From Lachnospiraceae bacterium (GTDB lineage Bacteria > Bacillota > Clostridia > Lachnospirales > Lachnospiraceae): DNA of 64,000 nt. Both the position numbers and the translations under genes were made by a program. Under the pieces are notes generated by a model. It had not been told where the DNA came from. It ran no database searches and saw only the letters and a program-made list of their open reading frames with translations. The stretch is from the NCBI GenBank assembly GCA_009911195.1, contig QXWV01000002.1:62001-126000 (forward strand), in the 5' to 3' direction. Each line of letters starts with the position of its first letter. Position 1 is the first letter of the stretch. Below, one piece after another: positions 35,227-44,972 of this stretch.

Positions 35227-35303
35227 CGAGTAGGGGAATAATTTTCCCCTACTCGCCGCGCCCCCCGTGTGCCGCTTAGCGGCTTGTTTCCTCTCCACGG
35301 GAC
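35227..35303 (-). promoter_or_regulatory. Structured part of the glnA leader
   Basis: Two RNA structures in tandem: CCCGTG / CACGGG enclosing GCCGC-TAA-GCGGC (about 35264-35303), then a perfect 12-bp hairpin CGAGTAGGGGAA / TTCCCCTACTCG (35227-35255). No T-run follows either, so they look like leader folds and not terminators. I do not recognise a known riboswitch class. Confidence 0.5.
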
Positions 35304-35313
35304 TGCGCATGAA

Positions 35314-35380
35314 AAAGAATGCTTCGCATTCTTTCCTGGCGACTTACAACGCTATGGCATAATTTCCTATAATAAAAAAA
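35314..35380. repeat. Modular hairpin repeat in the glnA leader
   Basis: The hairpin AAAGAATGC-TTC-GCATTCTTT (35314-35334) is identical to those at 12191 and 12366. The core (35335-35380) has two changes in ACGC-TATG-GCAT. The GGCC hairpin module is absent. On the minus strand it lies inside the predicted glnA transcript, downstream of the early terminator-like hairpin. Confidence 0.75.
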
Positions 35381-35404
35381 GACGTTCTTCTTCATAAGAA
35401 CGCC
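35374..35404 (-). terminator. Promoter-proximal attenuator-like terminator before glnA
   Basis: On the minus strand GGCGTTCTT-ATGAAG-AAGAACGTC (9 bp, one G-U, hexaloop) is followed by seven T. It begins about 7 bases after the expected transcript start of the promoter at 35418-35447, and no gene on this strand lies upstream, so it can only act on the glnA transcript or yield a very short RNA. Confidence 0.6.
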
Positions 35405-35417
35405 TTTGTCCTATACT

Positions 35418-35447
35418 ATAATAGCAAGGCGCAGAGGAATTTGTCAA
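35418..35447 (-). promoter_or_regulatory. Predicted glnA promoter
   Basis: On the minus strand a consensus TTGACA, an 18-base spacer and TATTAT. The implied leader is about 240 bases long. Confidence 0.6.
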
Positions 35448-35622
35448 TACTAATTTAGCGAAAATACTAATTTCAGCAATTTCACTTATGAAATGGTCCA
35501 TGCCCGTTGCTTCTGACCCGTCCACATCCCTTAAACTTTTTTTTCGCCCCCATGTTCCCATAGTCATAAAAACCCCCATCCATTAATATGATAGTAAAAA
35601 GAAAACAGGCGGGAATATTGCT

Positions 35623-36102
35623 ATGAGTTCCAAAACCAAAATTGTTGTGCTTCACCTAAAAGAATTAATATATACCGGCATCTTTGCCGTTCTTGGGCTC
35701 CTCTTTATTATACTTTTAATCATTATGTTCCTCCCCAAGAATAAGGATAAAGACTCCAGTACCATACAGCCGGCGAACTCTTATATGCCCGGCGTCTATA
35801 CGACTTCTCTTGTGCTGAATGATAATGTAGTGGATATCGAAGTGACGGTAGATGAAGCAAATATAAACAGCATCCGTATCGTAAATTTAGACGAAGCGGT
35901 AGCTGCCATGTACCCCCTCATCGAGCCGGCTTTTGAAGACCTGGCATCGCAGATATGCGAAAATCAGTCCTTGGACGGCATTACCTATTCGGACGATAAC
36001 AAATATACTTCTATGGTGCTTTTGGATGCGATTAAATCCTCCCTTCAAAAAGCAGAGGACGCTGCTATAGCCAATTCGGCTGCTGGTGAAGAAAAAAAGT
36101 AA
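35623..36102 (+). CDS. Membrane-anchored FMN-binding-like protein
   Basis: 159 residues. One N-terminal membrane segment (about 15-36, LIYTGIFAVLGLLFIILLIIMFL) is followed by a domain (YMPGVYTTSLVLNDNVVDIEVTV...YTSMVLLDAIKSSLQKAEDAA) resembling the FMN_bind fold. The usual flavinylation motif S/TGAT is not present (the aligned part reads DNKYTSMVL), so covalent FMN is doubtful. It is divergent from glnA and has GGCGGG before the ATG. A hairpin starts at its stop codon. The exact role is unknown; a redox or envelope function is possible. Confidence 0.7.
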   Translation: MSSKTKIVVLHLKELIYTGIFAVLGLLFIILLIIMFLPKNKDKDSSTIQPANSYMPGVYTTSLVLNDNVVDIEVTVDEANINSIRIVNLDEAVAAMYPLIEPAFEDLASQICENQSLDGITYSDDNKYTSMVLLDAIKSSLQKAEDAAIANSAAGEEKK

Positions 36103-36129
36103 GGGCAGCAATATCATCTGCCCTTTACT
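36097..36129. terminator. Terminator at the end of the FMN-binding-like gene
   Basis: AAGGGCAG / CTGCCCTT with a 9-base loop and flanking AGTA/TTACT pairing. It overlaps the TAA of the plus-strand gene. On the minus strand ACTTTTTTTCTTC follows, so it can also end transcripts leaving nadE. Confidence 0.65.
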
Positions 36130-36274
36130 TCCTCCAAAACGCCATAGTTTACCTTTCTACCTCATGCTATTTCAGGCGAATCTTGGAATTTCCCAGGCTC
36201 TGCTTTTCCGCCTTGGAAATTCTTTTCGTCTTTTATATCCACTTTCCTCCCACTTTTTACCTGTCCTCAAATTT

Positions 36275-38194
36275 CTATTTCTCCAACTCCTCCAGCCAAA
36301 TGCGCCCACAAGCATCCGATGGCATACGCAAATCCCCCCTGGGCGACAGGGCAACGCTTCCCACCTTCGGCCCGTCCGGCAGGCAGGAGCGCTTAAACTG
36401 CTGGGCAAAAAACCTTCTGTAGAAAGTTTTTAACCACTTCAAAATCACTTTCTTCTCATACTGCCCGGCAAAAGACATACAGGCAATTCGGTATATTTTG
36501 TCCGGCTCGAACCCGCACCGGAGCATGTAATAAAGGAAAAAGTCATGGAGCTCATAAGGCCCTACCAAGTCTTCCGTTTTCTGGGCAATGACCCCGTCCA
36601 CCGGCGGCAATAGTTCTGGGCTGACCGGCGTATCCAGTACGTCTAGCAGCACCGCTTTTAGCTCTTCATTCCCACAGGTATTCGCATAATACTGCACCAA
36701 ATGCCTGACCAATGTCTTAGGCACACCTGCATTCACCCCGTACATGGACATATGGTCTCCATTATAAGTAGCCCATCCCAGCGCCAGTTCCGACATGTCT
36801 CCTGTGCCGATGACCAATGCATTTTCCTGATTAGCTACATCCATCAGAACCTGAGTCCTTTCCCTGGCCTGGCTGTTCTCATAAGTCACATCATGATTAT
36901 CCATGTCCTGCCCTATTTCCTCAAAGTGAAGGGCTACCGCTTCTTTAACGGGAATCTCCCTCAACTCCGTCCCCAATACACGAGCCAGCTTGCAGGCATT
37001 ATCATAAGTCCTGTCTGTTGTTCCAAAACAGGGCATAGTCACCGAAACAATATTCTTCCTTTCAAGGGAAAGCATATCGAAGGTTCTGGCCGCCACGAGC
37101 AGCGCCAATGTGGAATCCAACCCGCCGGAAATCCCTATTACCGCTTTTTTGCACCCCGTATGTTCATAACGCTTTTTCATCCCGCAGGACTGGATGGACA
37201 GAATTTCATCACACCTCTTATTCCTCTTCTCCTTATCCTCCGGCACAAAAGGCAGACAGCCGTATGTCCGGGTAATTTCTGTTTTTTCTTTTTTCATCGG
37301 GATTTTTACTGTACGGTACATTCCATCGGCTTCCTGGCGGTAAGTACCCATTCTCCGCCTTTCATGACAGATTCTTCCAATATCGATATCCCCATAGATT
37401 GTCTGGTTTGCAAATCTTCTGGACTGAGAAAGCACCGTACCGTTTTCCGCAATAATATTATGGCCTCCAAATACCAAATCCTGGGAGGATTCCCCCTCAC
37501 CGGCACTGGTATATACATAACCGGCAATATTTCTGCCGCTGGAAGACTTTACCAGCAGCTCCCGGTATTCGTCTTTTCCCACCGTTTCATCCGATGCGGA
37601 AAGGTTCACGATTACTGTTGCCCCCGCCTTGGCATGGGAATTGGCCGGTGAATCCGCCACCCAAATATCCTCGCAGATTTCACATCCCACTTTTAAACCT
37701 CTTACCGCTTCTATTTCAAATAGAAGATTCGTTCCGAAAAGTACCCTTTGCTCTTCTTCTTGGCATTTCAGAACATATTCCACCGGCTCTCTGTTCCCTT
37801 CCTCAAAATGCCTGCTTTCATAAAATTCCGCATAAGCCGGAATATTTGCCTTGGGGATAAGCCCCCGGACTTCCCCCCGGTATAGTGCAGCCGCCACATT
37901 ATACAGTTTATTTTCGCGCACCAGGGGCAGCCCTACAAAAATGAGCGCATCAATTTCCCGTGTCCGTCCGGCTATCTTAAAAAGCCCCTCCTGTGCCTTC
38001 CGAAGAAGCAGCCCCTGTAAAAATAAATCCCCGCAAGTATATCCTGTGATGCATAATTCCGGACAGACAATAAGCTTCGCTCCGGCGGTTGCCGCCTCTT
38101 CTATCCCCAGTATAATCTGCTCCGAATTATACACCGTATCCGCCACTTTTATCCGCGGCGTCACCGCCGCTGCCTTTACAAATCCATGCTCCAT
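36275..38194 (-). CDS. nadE: Glutamine-dependent NAD+ synthetase NadE
   Basis: 639 residues from the ATG at 38194. The N-terminal nitrilase-type amidase domain has ELCITGYTCGDLF (Glu), a Lys region and VGCEICEDIW (nucleophile Cys). The C-terminal synthetase domain has the ATP P-loop GISGGLDSTLALLVA and GTGDMSELALGWATYNGDHMS. It amidates nicotinic acid adenine dinucleotide using glutamine. The start was chosen by family alignment (GFVKAAAVTPRIKVAD follows); ATGs at 38206 and 38230 are alternatives, the last lying directly on GAAGGAG. It is the final gene of a six-gene operon, just after hslO. Confidence 0.93.
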   Translation of the reverse strand: MEHGFVKAAAVTPRIKVADTVYNSEQIILGIEEAATAGAKLIVCPELCITGYTCGDLFLQGLLLRKAQEGLFKIAGRTREIDALIFVGLPLVRENKLYNVAAALYRGEVRGLIPKANIPAYAEFYESRHFEEGNREPVEYVLKCQEEEQRVLFGTNLLFEIEAVRGLKVGCEICEDIWVADSPANSHAKAGATVIVNLSASDETVGKDEYRELLVKSSSGRNIAGYVYTSAGEGESSQDLVFGGHNIIAENGTVLSQSRRFANQTIYGDIDIGRICHERRRMGTYRQEADGMYRTVKIPMKKEKTEITRTYGCLPFVPEDKEKRNKRCDEILSIQSCGMKKRYEHTGCKKAVIGISGGLDSTLALLVAARTFDMLSLERKNIVSVTMPCFGTTDRTYDNACKLARVLGTELREIPVKEAVALHFEEIGQDMDNHDVTYENSQARERTQVLMDVANQENALVIGTGDMSELALGWATYNGDHMSMYGVNAGVPKTLVRHLVQYYANTCGNEELKAVLLDVLDTPVSPELLPPVDGVIAQKTEDLVGPYELHDFFLYYMLRCGFEPDKIYRIACMSFAGQYEKKVILKWLKTFYRRFFAQQFKRSCLPDGPKVGSVALSPRGDLRMPSDACGRIWLEELEK

Positions 38195-38235
38195 GCCCGT
38201 ATCCATACCTTTCTTACCGTCTAAAAGCATCTCCT

Positions 38236-39120
38236 TCACACTAACTGCTTTAACTCATCCACTGAAAAGATGTATTTCTTATTGCAGAAATGGCAGCCCA
38301 CTTCAATATCCTTCCCTTCCGCTATCATTTCTTCAATATCCTTCTTTCCAATGCTGGCAACCGCCCTTTCCACCCTCTGTTTGGAACATCCGCAGCGGTA
38401 TCCGGCCTCCACCTTGTCCACCACTTGCATAGAAAGCCCATCCAAAAGCATTTCCAACATTTTTTCCGGGGAATGCCCTTCCTCCAAAACCGAAGTTACC
38501 GACCGGAACTTCTGTAGATTTTCTTCCAGCCGCACCACTGCCGCTTCTTCAGCAAAAGGCATAAGCTGTATAATAAATCCACCGGCCTGCTTTACCGTAT
38601 TATCCCCTTCCATCAGCACTCCCAGCCCTACCGAAGAGGGCACCTGCTCCGAAACCGCAAAATAATACGTTAAGTCCTCCGCAATCTCCCCCGTTTGTAG
38701 CATAGTCTGCCCCACATAAGGCTCTTTTAATCCCATGTCCTTTATCACCCGCAAGCTTCCGCTGCCCACAGCCCTTCCTACATCCAGCTTGCCCTGGGGG
38801 CTGGCGGGCAATATAACCTGGGGCACATTTGCATACCCTTTTACATACCCCTGGGAGTCTGCCGTCACCGTCATCCCGCCCATCGGCCCATCCCCCATCA
38901 CTTGAAGGGTGAGCAAGTCTTCCTCCCCCTTCATCATTGCCCCCATCATTGCCCCGGCAGTCAAAAGCCGCCCTAATGCCGCACTGGCCACCGGGCTGGT
39001 ATTATGAATCTCCCTCATCTCCTCTACAAGCCCTCTGGTAGTGGCGGCGAAAGCCCGTATCTGCGCCTCCGCTGCCGTAGCCCGTACAATATAATCCCCT
39101 TTTCGTTCTATCCCAGCCAT
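38236..39120 (-). CDS. hslO: Redox-regulated chaperone Hsp33 (HslO)
   Basis: 294 residues. The C-terminal zinc centre is intact: Cys243 and Cys245 (YRCGCSK), and Cys276 and Cys279 (GCHFCNKK). The N-terminal core contains GRLLTAGAMMGAMMK and QTGEIAEDLTYYFAVSEQVPS. Oxidation of these Cys releases zinc and activates the holdase. AGGAGG precedes the ATG. It is 26 bases after the methyltransferase gene and directly before nadE, in the operon starting at 43048. Confidence 0.95.
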   Translation of the reverse strand: MAGIERKGDYIVRATAAEAQIRAFAATTRGLVEEMREIHNTSPVASAALGRLLTAGAMMGAMMKGEEDLLTLQVMGDGPMGGMTVTADSQGYVKGYANVPQVILPASPQGKLDVGRAVGSGSLRVIKDMGLKEPYVGQTMLQTGEIAEDLTYYFAVSEQVPSSVGLGVLMEGDNTVKQAGGFIIQLMPFAEEAAVVRLEENLQKFRSVTSVLEEGHSPEKMLEMLLDGLSMQVVDKVEAGYRCGCSKQRVERAVASIGKKDIEEMIAEGKDIEVGCHFCNKKYIFSVDELKQLV

Positions 39121-39146
39121 CTGCCTTTTCCTCCACCTTTATGCTG

Positions 39147-40031
39147 CTATTTCTTTTTTCCGCGCTCCCGCGCCACCACATAGACCCGTTCGCTTTCTGC
39201 CGTCACTTCTCCGTGGGTATTTCCGTCCGCTGCCATAATGAATTCCAGCCCTGCTACCTCTACCATAGTCCGCATCTGCCCTAACGTATACCCCCTTTGA
39301 TAATGGGTTTCCATAAAGCGCCGAAAACATCCTTCCGAACTTTCTTCCCCCGCCTTTTCCTCCTCCATCCTGGCAAAAATGGTCAAATCATATTCGTTTA
39401 TTTGTTCATCGGCATTATAATAATTTTCCCAAATAAAGCTGCAATCTTCCCTGTTTTCTGCAATCGTGGCATCCCCGATTACCGTTTCATATTTATAAAC
39501 CGTATTAAAATCAAAAATAAAAACTCCACCCGGATATAAATAATTGTTCACCAGCCGGAACGTCTCCACCACATCCTCTTCCTCCAGAAGATAATTCAGG
39601 GAGTCGCATACGCTCACTATAGCGCCTACACACCCGTACAGCTCCAGTTCCCGCATATCCTGCAGGAGGTACAGGATTTCCTTCCCCGAGCATTCTTTCT
39701 TCCTCTGGGCCACATTCAGCATTTCCTGGGAATTATCAATTCCAATCATATCATATCCTTTGTCCGCCAAAAGCTCCGTCAGCACTCCTGTTCCGCAGCC
39801 TAAGTCAACTACCACATTCCGCTCTGCCGATAGTGCCGCCAGATGCACCCTTTCTTCTTCCAGCGTAAGTCCCCCCTTTTGGAAAGCTTCCCCTTCCGGC
39901 AAAGTGGGGGCTTCTCCCTGCGGCACGCCGTACTCCTTCAATAAACCATCAATGTATTCCGCCCATTCTTCATAAGGCACATTATCCATAAAGATATCAT
40001 ACACATCCGCAAAATCCGTATATGCCTCCAT
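39147..40031 (-). CDS. Class I SAM-dependent methyltransferase
   Basis: 294 residues. Motif I VVDLGCGTGVLTELLAD (about residue 75), motif II-like IGIDNSQEMLN, and YPGGVFIFDFNT. The N-terminus YTDFADVYDIFMDNVPYEEWAEYI is typical of a widespread small-molecule methyltransferase family in Clostridia. The substrate is unknown. The ATG at 40031 is preferred over 40043 because AAAGGAG lies 13 bases upstream of the former and abuts the latter. It lies between the DUF368 gene (49-base gap) and hslO. Confidence 0.88.
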   Translation of the reverse strand: MEAYTDFADVYDIFMDNVPYEEWAEYIDGLLKEYGVPQGEAPTLPEGEAFQKGGLTLEEERVHLAALSAERNVVVDLGCGTGVLTELLADKGYDMIGIDNSQEMLNVAQRKKECSGKEILYLLQDMRELELYGCVGAIVSVCDSLNYLLEEEDVVETFRLVNNYLYPGGVFIFDFNTVYKYETVIGDATIAENREDCSFIWENYYNADEQINEYDLTIFARMEEEKAGEESSEGCFRRFMETHYQRGYTLGQMRTMVEVAGLEFIMAADGNTHGEVTAESERVYVVARERGKKK

Positions 40032-40080
40032 TCTTATAAGCATGCTCCTTTCCAGGTCCGAATATTTTAAATGATTCCTC

Positions 40081-40926
40081 TCATTCCCCCAGCTTTAAAG
40101 CGATAATAAATCCTACCCCCAGCGCAACAACCCCTGTTATTATGGAAACCACCGTCACCGTTCCTATTCCGCCGATAACGAGAATAGCCACCGGCGAAGA
40201 AACAATCAGGCCGATAATTGCCCAATAGGCATAAAGGGGAAATTTCACAAAGATAATCTCTATCAGCTTGGCAATCGCAAAGATTCCCACAACAACACCG
40301 ATGCCAAAAGGCATCAATACACCCACACCTGCGAGAATCCCATTGATATCAAAAGCAAGCGCTGCTTTAATAAAATTCGTAATGGTTTCTAAAATCGGAT
40401 GATAATAGCCGAGCAGGAGCAGCATCATAGAACCGCTGACTCCGGGAATTACCATTGTTGCGGATGCCACAATACCCACACCAAAAAGTTTAATTACAGA
40501 AATCAAACTAAAGGACAAATCCGCAGCAGCCCCTTCCGTTTCCCCTACAAGGGCAAGCCCTGCCACAAGGGCGAAAAACAGGACACAGGCAATGATATGC
40601 CCCACCCTCACGGAATTTCCTTTTACCTTTTTCCAGACCGCCGGAAGACCGCCGATAATTAATCCTATAAACAACAGGTTCGTTTGAAACGGATAATTGG
40701 CAAATAAAAATTCAATGCCGAAAGGCACTACTACTACAGCGATGCCGATACCGATAAAAATGGGAATCAAAAACTGCAGGCTCTTTTTAAATTCCGAAAA
40801 CAAATGGGTAATACAATGAATCAGTTTATCATAAATCCCCATAGATACCATCATAGTTCCTCCGCTGACTCCTGGAATTACATTTGCCAGCCCGATTACA
40901 ATCCCTTTTAAAATATTTTTTACCAT
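40081..40926 (-). CDS. DUF368 polytopic membrane protein
   Basis: 281 residues with about eight hydrophobic segments. Two internally related motifs, NVIPGVSGGTMMVSMGIYD near the N-terminus and MVIPGVSGSMMLLLLGYY in the middle, mark DUF368, a family linked in the literature to undecaprenyl-phosphate recycling across the membrane. That role has not been shown for this protein. It is 2 bases downstream of hisC and in the same operon. Confidence 0.9.
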   Translation of the reverse strand: MVKNILKGIVIGLANVIPGVSGGTMMVSMGIYDKLIHCITHLFSEFKKSLQFLIPIFIGIGIAVVVVPFGIEFLFANYPFQTNLLFIGLIIGGLPAVWKKVKGNSVRVGHIIACVLFFALVAGLALVGETEGAAADLSFSLISVIKLFGVGIVASATMVIPGVSGSMMLLLLGYYHPILETITNFIKAALAFDINGILAGVGVLMPFGIGVVVGIFAIAKLIEIIFVKFPLYAYWAIIGLIVSSPVAILVIGGIGTVTVVSIITGVVALGVGFIIALKLGE

Positions 40927-40928
40927 TT

Positions 40929-41999
40929 TTAATTAAGCTCCTTTTCTATTTCTATCATTTCCTTTAAATTTTTTATCAGCACATCCATTTGATTATCCGT
41001 ACCTACTGTAATCCTTACAAAATTGTCAATCCTAGGTTTCTCCCAATAGCGGACATAAATACCCCTTTTGCGCAATTCCCGGAAAATCGTTTTCGCCGGT
41101 ATTTCTTTATGGGATGCAAAGATAAAATTAGCCTTGGAATCGGGGAAGGTAAAGCCTAATTCCAGCAATTCCCCCTTTATCCGCTCCCTCGTAGCTATTA
41201 TTTTATTGACGGTATCCTTAAAGTACCCCACATCCTTCACCGACTCCGCCCCCAGTTCCACCGAAAGCATGTTCATAGTATAGGAATTAAAGGAAAATTT
41301 CACATCCTTTAAATAACCTATCAGCCGGGGATTCCCCATGGCGAACCCTACACGCAGCCCTGCCAGTGCCCTGGACTTGGAAAACGTCTGGACCACTAAA
41401 AGATTATCATATTTTTCAATAAGCGGCAGACAGCTTTCCCCGCCAAAGTCCACATATGCCTCATCGATAATTACCACACTGCCCGGATTGGAAGCAATAA
41501 TATCCTCCAGCACTTCAAGCGGCTCCGTCAATCCGGTAGGCGCATTAGGGTTAGGGATGATAATTCCTCCGTTCCCCTCCTTATAGTCCTCTTTCCGGAT
41601 ATGGAACTTGTCATCCAGGCATTTCCGTTCATACGGAATACGGTAAAGCTCTGCCCAGACATCATAAAAAGAATAAGTAATATCCGGGAAAAACACCGGC
41701 TTCCCAGAATTAAAAAAGGTTAGGAAGGCCATGGCCAGCACGTCATCGCTCCCCACTCCGATGAAAAGCTGCTCCGGCCGGATATGGTAGTATCCGCAAA
41801 GGGCATTGGCCAGTTCTCCTGCCTCCGTATCCGGGTACAGACGCAGCCTGCTACAGTCAAAGCTTTCCGCTTTTTCTTTTACTCCAGGGGATGGGGGGTA
41901 AGGGCATTCATTCGTATTTAACTTAATCACATTGATATCATCCGGCTGTTCGCCCGGTACATACGGGGTTACTTTACGGACATTCTCTTCCCAATTCAT
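40929..41999 (-). CDS. hisC: Histidinol-phosphate aminotransferase HisC
   Basis: 356 residues, PLP fold-type I. Marks: LNTNECPYPPSP, GVGSDDVLAMAF, NPNAPTGL, IIDEAYVDFGG, PLP Lys in TFSKSRALAGLRVGFAMG, and Arg in RITVGT. It transaminates histidinol phosphate, or possibly aromatic amino acids. It is not in a his operon here; it lies between a glycosyltransferase (11-base gap) and DUF368 (2-base gap). Confidence 0.92.
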   Translation of the reverse strand: MNWEENVRKVTPYVPGEQPDDINVIKLNTNECPYPPSPGVKEKAESFDCSRLRLYPDTEAGELANALCGYYHIRPEQLFIGVGSDDVLAMAFLTFFNSGKPVFFPDITYSFYDVWAELYRIPYERKCLDDKFHIRKEDYKEGNGGIIIPNPNAPTGLTEPLEVLEDIIASNPGSVVIIDEAYVDFGGESCLPLIEKYDNLLVVQTFSKSRALAGLRVGFAMGNPRLIGYLKDVKFSFNSYTMNMLSVELGAESVKDVGYFKDTVNKIIATRERIKGELLELGFTFPDSKANFIFASHKEIPAKTIFRELRKRGIYVRYWEKPRIDNFVRITVGTDNQMDVLIKNLKEMIEIEKELN

Positions 42000-42010
42000 T
42001 TTCGGTTGTC

Positions 42011-43048
42011 TTACTCCTTTCCGTATGGTATATCACATCCCGCCAGCCACTCTTCGGCACTCTTTTCGTAATATTTCGCTTCCTCTTGATGACCCAGCTT
42101 TCTGCAGCACTCGGCCATTTTTTTCAAAGGGATATCGCCCCTGCTATGGGCATCGAATATGCTTTCCGTTTCGTAAGCCGCATTATAATACCACACAGCG
42201 GCTTCTTCATAATCTTCCTGCTCCATATAATAGCTGCCCAGTTCCAGGCAGATTTCGGAAACGCCTCCAAAGGCTGCTGCTTTTATCGTATACTTTAAAA
42301 ATTTCCTGTCATCGCCCAATACACGCGCCGCCTTTACCATAATGGAAAGCGCTGCCTTTAACTGGTCGCTGCCAATGCTGTCATCTTTACAGGCCGCCTC
42401 AAAAAAGGCTTCCCCATCCCTAAAGTCTTCCCTGTCGCCGGCAAAGTACAGTTCCCTGGCATACATATCAAAAAGCCTTTCCGAAAGCCTGCCTTCCCTG
42501 CCGGCCCGGCAAAGAGCCGCTAAATCCCTCTTTGCATGGTTGGCTTCCTGCTCATGGATAATCTCTATGTCGCTGTCGAATACTACCGGCTTCGTCCTGA
42601 CCGTTTCATGTACTGGCTCAATCCATGTAAAATTCCTTACCCGCTTAAACAGCTTTGGCCTGTATTCTTTATCGTAATTATATATGGTACGGAATTTTAG
42701 CTGATTGGTATAGTACATCTGGACAATCTCTATTTCCGGGTACATGTTTTCTTTTAAAACCCGAAACCGTTCCCTGTTTGTTTCGTCCAGGATTTCATCC
42801 GCATCCGCCGAATAAATATAATCCCCGGACGCTTTTGAGAAAGCAAAGTTCCTCGCCGCCGAGAAATCACCCGTCCATTGGAAGTCAAATACTTTATTGG
42901 TGTATTCCAAAGCTATTTCTTTTGTTTTGTCCCCCGACCCCGTATCCACTATAATAATTTCATCCATTAAATCCGCAATGCAGGATAAACATCTTCTTAA
43001 ATTTTTCTCTTCGTTTTTCACTATCATACATAAGCTTATTGTTATCAT
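42011..43048 (-). CDS. Family 2 glycosyltransferase with TPR-like tail
   Basis: 345 residues. The GT-A domain begins ISLCMIVKNEEKNLRRCLSCI, with IIIVDTGSGDKTKEIA and the metal-binding YIYSADADEILDE. From about residue 190 the protein is helical and repeat-like (AAVWYYNAAYETESIFDAHSRGDIP), typical of the SPBc2-type GT2/TPR family that uses nucleotide sugars. The acceptor is unknown. It heads the operon running to nadE and is divergent from a membrane protein that may belong to cell-surface glycan metabolism. Confidence 0.88.
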   Translation of the reverse strand: MITISLCMIVKNEEKNLRRCLSCIADLMDEIIIVDTGSGDKTKEIALEYTNKVFDFQWTGDFSAARNFAFSKASGDYIYSADADEILDETNRERFRVLKENMYPEIEIVQMYYTNQLKFRTIYNYDKEYRPKLFKRVRNFTWIEPVHETVRTKPVVFDSDIEIIHEQEANHAKRDLAALCRAGREGRLSERLFDMYARELYFAGDREDFRDGEAFFEAACKDDSIGSDQLKAALSIMVKAARVLGDDRKFLKYTIKAAAFGGVSEICLELGSYYMEQEDYEEAAVWYYNAAYETESIFDAHSRGDIPLKKMAECCRKLGHQEEAKYYEKSAEEWLAGCDIPYGKE

Positions 43049-43202
43049 ACTTTCCTCCTATCCCCATACCGCAAAAGCCTTTCCATTTACCAGCATTGCA
43101 AGGCTATTTGCGGAAAAATTGCCCATTGACGCAATCCATTATACCATATAAACTATGACTATTACATCATAATTATATATTAGTGTATTGGCGGAGGTAT
43201 TT

Positions 43203-44972
43203 ATGTTAAAAAAAATATATAGTAAAAGCTCTTTTATCCTTTACAGGCTTCTTATAGAAAGTTTTTTTGCCCTTTGGGCCATAAGCCGGGCATGCCATCT
43301 CACTACAAAAAATTTCCTGACACCTATTCTATTTGGCGCTTTTTTTCTGTCTTTCCGCTACGTCTTTAAGCTTAAAAGTGAAAAAACGGAAATTTTTACC
43401 AAACATACTTTAACACTCGTCCGCATATGTGGGTTGTTTTTTACCTTGCTTTTTCTTCTGGCGGAGTCCCCTTCCCTGACAGAAGGGCTCACAAACCGGC
43501 TTTTTCAACTGATAATTCTTGCAGCCAGCGGAATCGGCGCTTTTTTCCTTATTTCCGCCGCACTTTCCCTGCTGCTTATCTTTGCCATTCCTTATACTTT
43601 GGCAGACCGGGGGAAACAAGCAAAGCATCTTCCCCTTTTCTGTTTTTTTGCCTGTATACTTGGCTGGCTTCCTTATTTCCTATATGAATATCCGGCTATC
43701 ATGACGCCGGACAGCATCAATCAACTGGAACAGGTGCTCCATATGATACCTTACAGCAACCACCATCCCTGGGCACATACTATGTTGATAAAAGCTTTTT
43801 ATTCCATCGGGTATTCCCTGACTGGCAGCCCAAATGCATCCCTGGCTTTCTTCACCGTCTTTCAGATGATTTTTATGGCTGGCTGCGCTGCATGGCTTAT
43901 CGACACCTTGCAAAAATTACATATCAATCAAATCCTCTGCTATCTTATCATCGCCTTTTATGCACTGATTCCCTATCATGGGGTTTTTGTTGTTACGATA
44001 TGGAAGGATGTATTATTTTCCGGGGCTTTCCTTCTTTTTTCCACGGCTCTGGCCCGTATTTATTTCTTTCAGGATAAAAAATCTTATATCATTTATGCCT
44101 TGTCCGGCCTAATGGTCTGCCTGTTCCGTTCCAACGGGTGGTATGCTTTTTTATTTTCCCTGCCCTTCCTGCTCTTTGCATTCCGGCGTTGCCTGAAAAC
44201 AATGCTCCCCCTGCATCTTGCTATCCTTTTTGCTGCCCTGTTCATAAAAATTCCTGTAATGAATGCTTACCAGGTGGCACAGCCGGATTTTGTGGAATCC
44301 ATCTGCATCCCCCTCCAACAAACAGCCAGGGTTCTTTACGAGGATAAAGCATTGACGCCAGAACAGTGGGAAAGTGTCCATAAAGTCATTGACACCACTT
44401 ATATCAAAGATTTATATGACCCCGGCTTCGCCGACAATATGAAGGAATTGGTGAGGGCAGGCAACCCTGCTTATCTGACAGAACATAAAGGGGAATACTT
44501 TACGCTCTGGCTTTCCCTTGGCCTCAAATACCCTGCCACCTATCTGCAGGCGTATATCGGCCAGACAATCGGTTTCTGGTATCCTGATGTGTACTATACC
44601 GTTGGGGATATTGACGGTATCATCGCCAATGAGGCCGGCGTTTTCAGCCATCCCCTTATCGGCGGGCCATTGGTGGTAAAAACAAAAGAAATCCTGCAAA
44701 AGCTGGGGGATATGCTCCCGCTTTACGGACTTCTTTTCAGTATGGGGGCTATGTTCTGGGCACTTATCTGCTGTATTGCGATTGTTTTCGCCAAGAAGCA
44801 ATATCCCCGCTTCATCCTGTTCCTGCCCGGGCTTGGGCTCATTCTGACTTTGCTGGCAGCAACCCCTGTTGCCTCGGAATTCCGGTATGCCTATTCCCTG
44901 GCTTACACTCTCCCGCTTTATCTTCTCCTGCCTTTTGTCAATGGCTATAGTACTTTGGACAGAAAATCCTGA
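43203..44972 (+). CDS. DUF6020-like polytopic membrane protein
   Basis: 589 residues with around a dozen hydrophobic segments. The stretch [18 protein letters not shown], then [16 protein letters not shown], matches the DUF6020 family, whose layout (acidic residue in the first outer loop, many helices) resembles GT-C glycosyltransferases. The ATG at 43203 follows GGCGGAGG. It is divergent from the GT2 gene and its last 28 bases overlap the convergent ABC ATPase gene. Likely role: transfer of lipid-linked sugars or polymer assembly; unproven. Confidence 0.78.
   Translation: MLKKIYSKSSFILYRLLIESFFALWAISRACHLTTKNFLTPILFGAFFLSFRYVFKLKSEKTEIFTKHTLTLVRICGLFFTLLFLLAESPSLTEGLTNRLFQLIILAASGIGAFFLISAALSLLLIFAIPYTLADRGKQAKHLPLFCFFACILGWLPYFLYEYPAIMTPDSINQLEQVLHMIPYSNHHPWAHTMLIKAFYSIGYSLTGSPNASLAFFTVFQMIFMAGCAAWLIDTLQKLHINQILCYLIIAFYALIPYHGVFVVTIWKDVLFSGAFLLFSTALARIYFFQDKKSYIIYALSGLMVCLFRSNGWYAFLFSLPFLLFAFRRCLKTMLPLHLAILFAALFIKIPVMNAYQVAQPDFVESICIPLQQTARVLYEDKALTPEQWESVHKVIDTTYIKDLYDPGFADNMKELVRAGNPAYLTEHKGEYFTLWLSLGLKYPATYLQAYIGQTIGFWYPDVYYTVGDIDGIIANEAGVFSHPLIGGPLVVKTKEILQKLGDMLPLYGLLFSMGAMFWALICCIAIVFAKKQYPRFILFLPGLGLILTLLAATPVASEFRYAYSLAYTLPLYLLLPFVNGYSTLDRKS

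Noticed and set aside
35367-35579. Minus-strand open frame of 70 codons in the glnA upstream region
   Set aside because: It spans the predicted glnA promoter and the early terminator hairpin, has no ribosome site of quality, and its composition follows the non-coding region.
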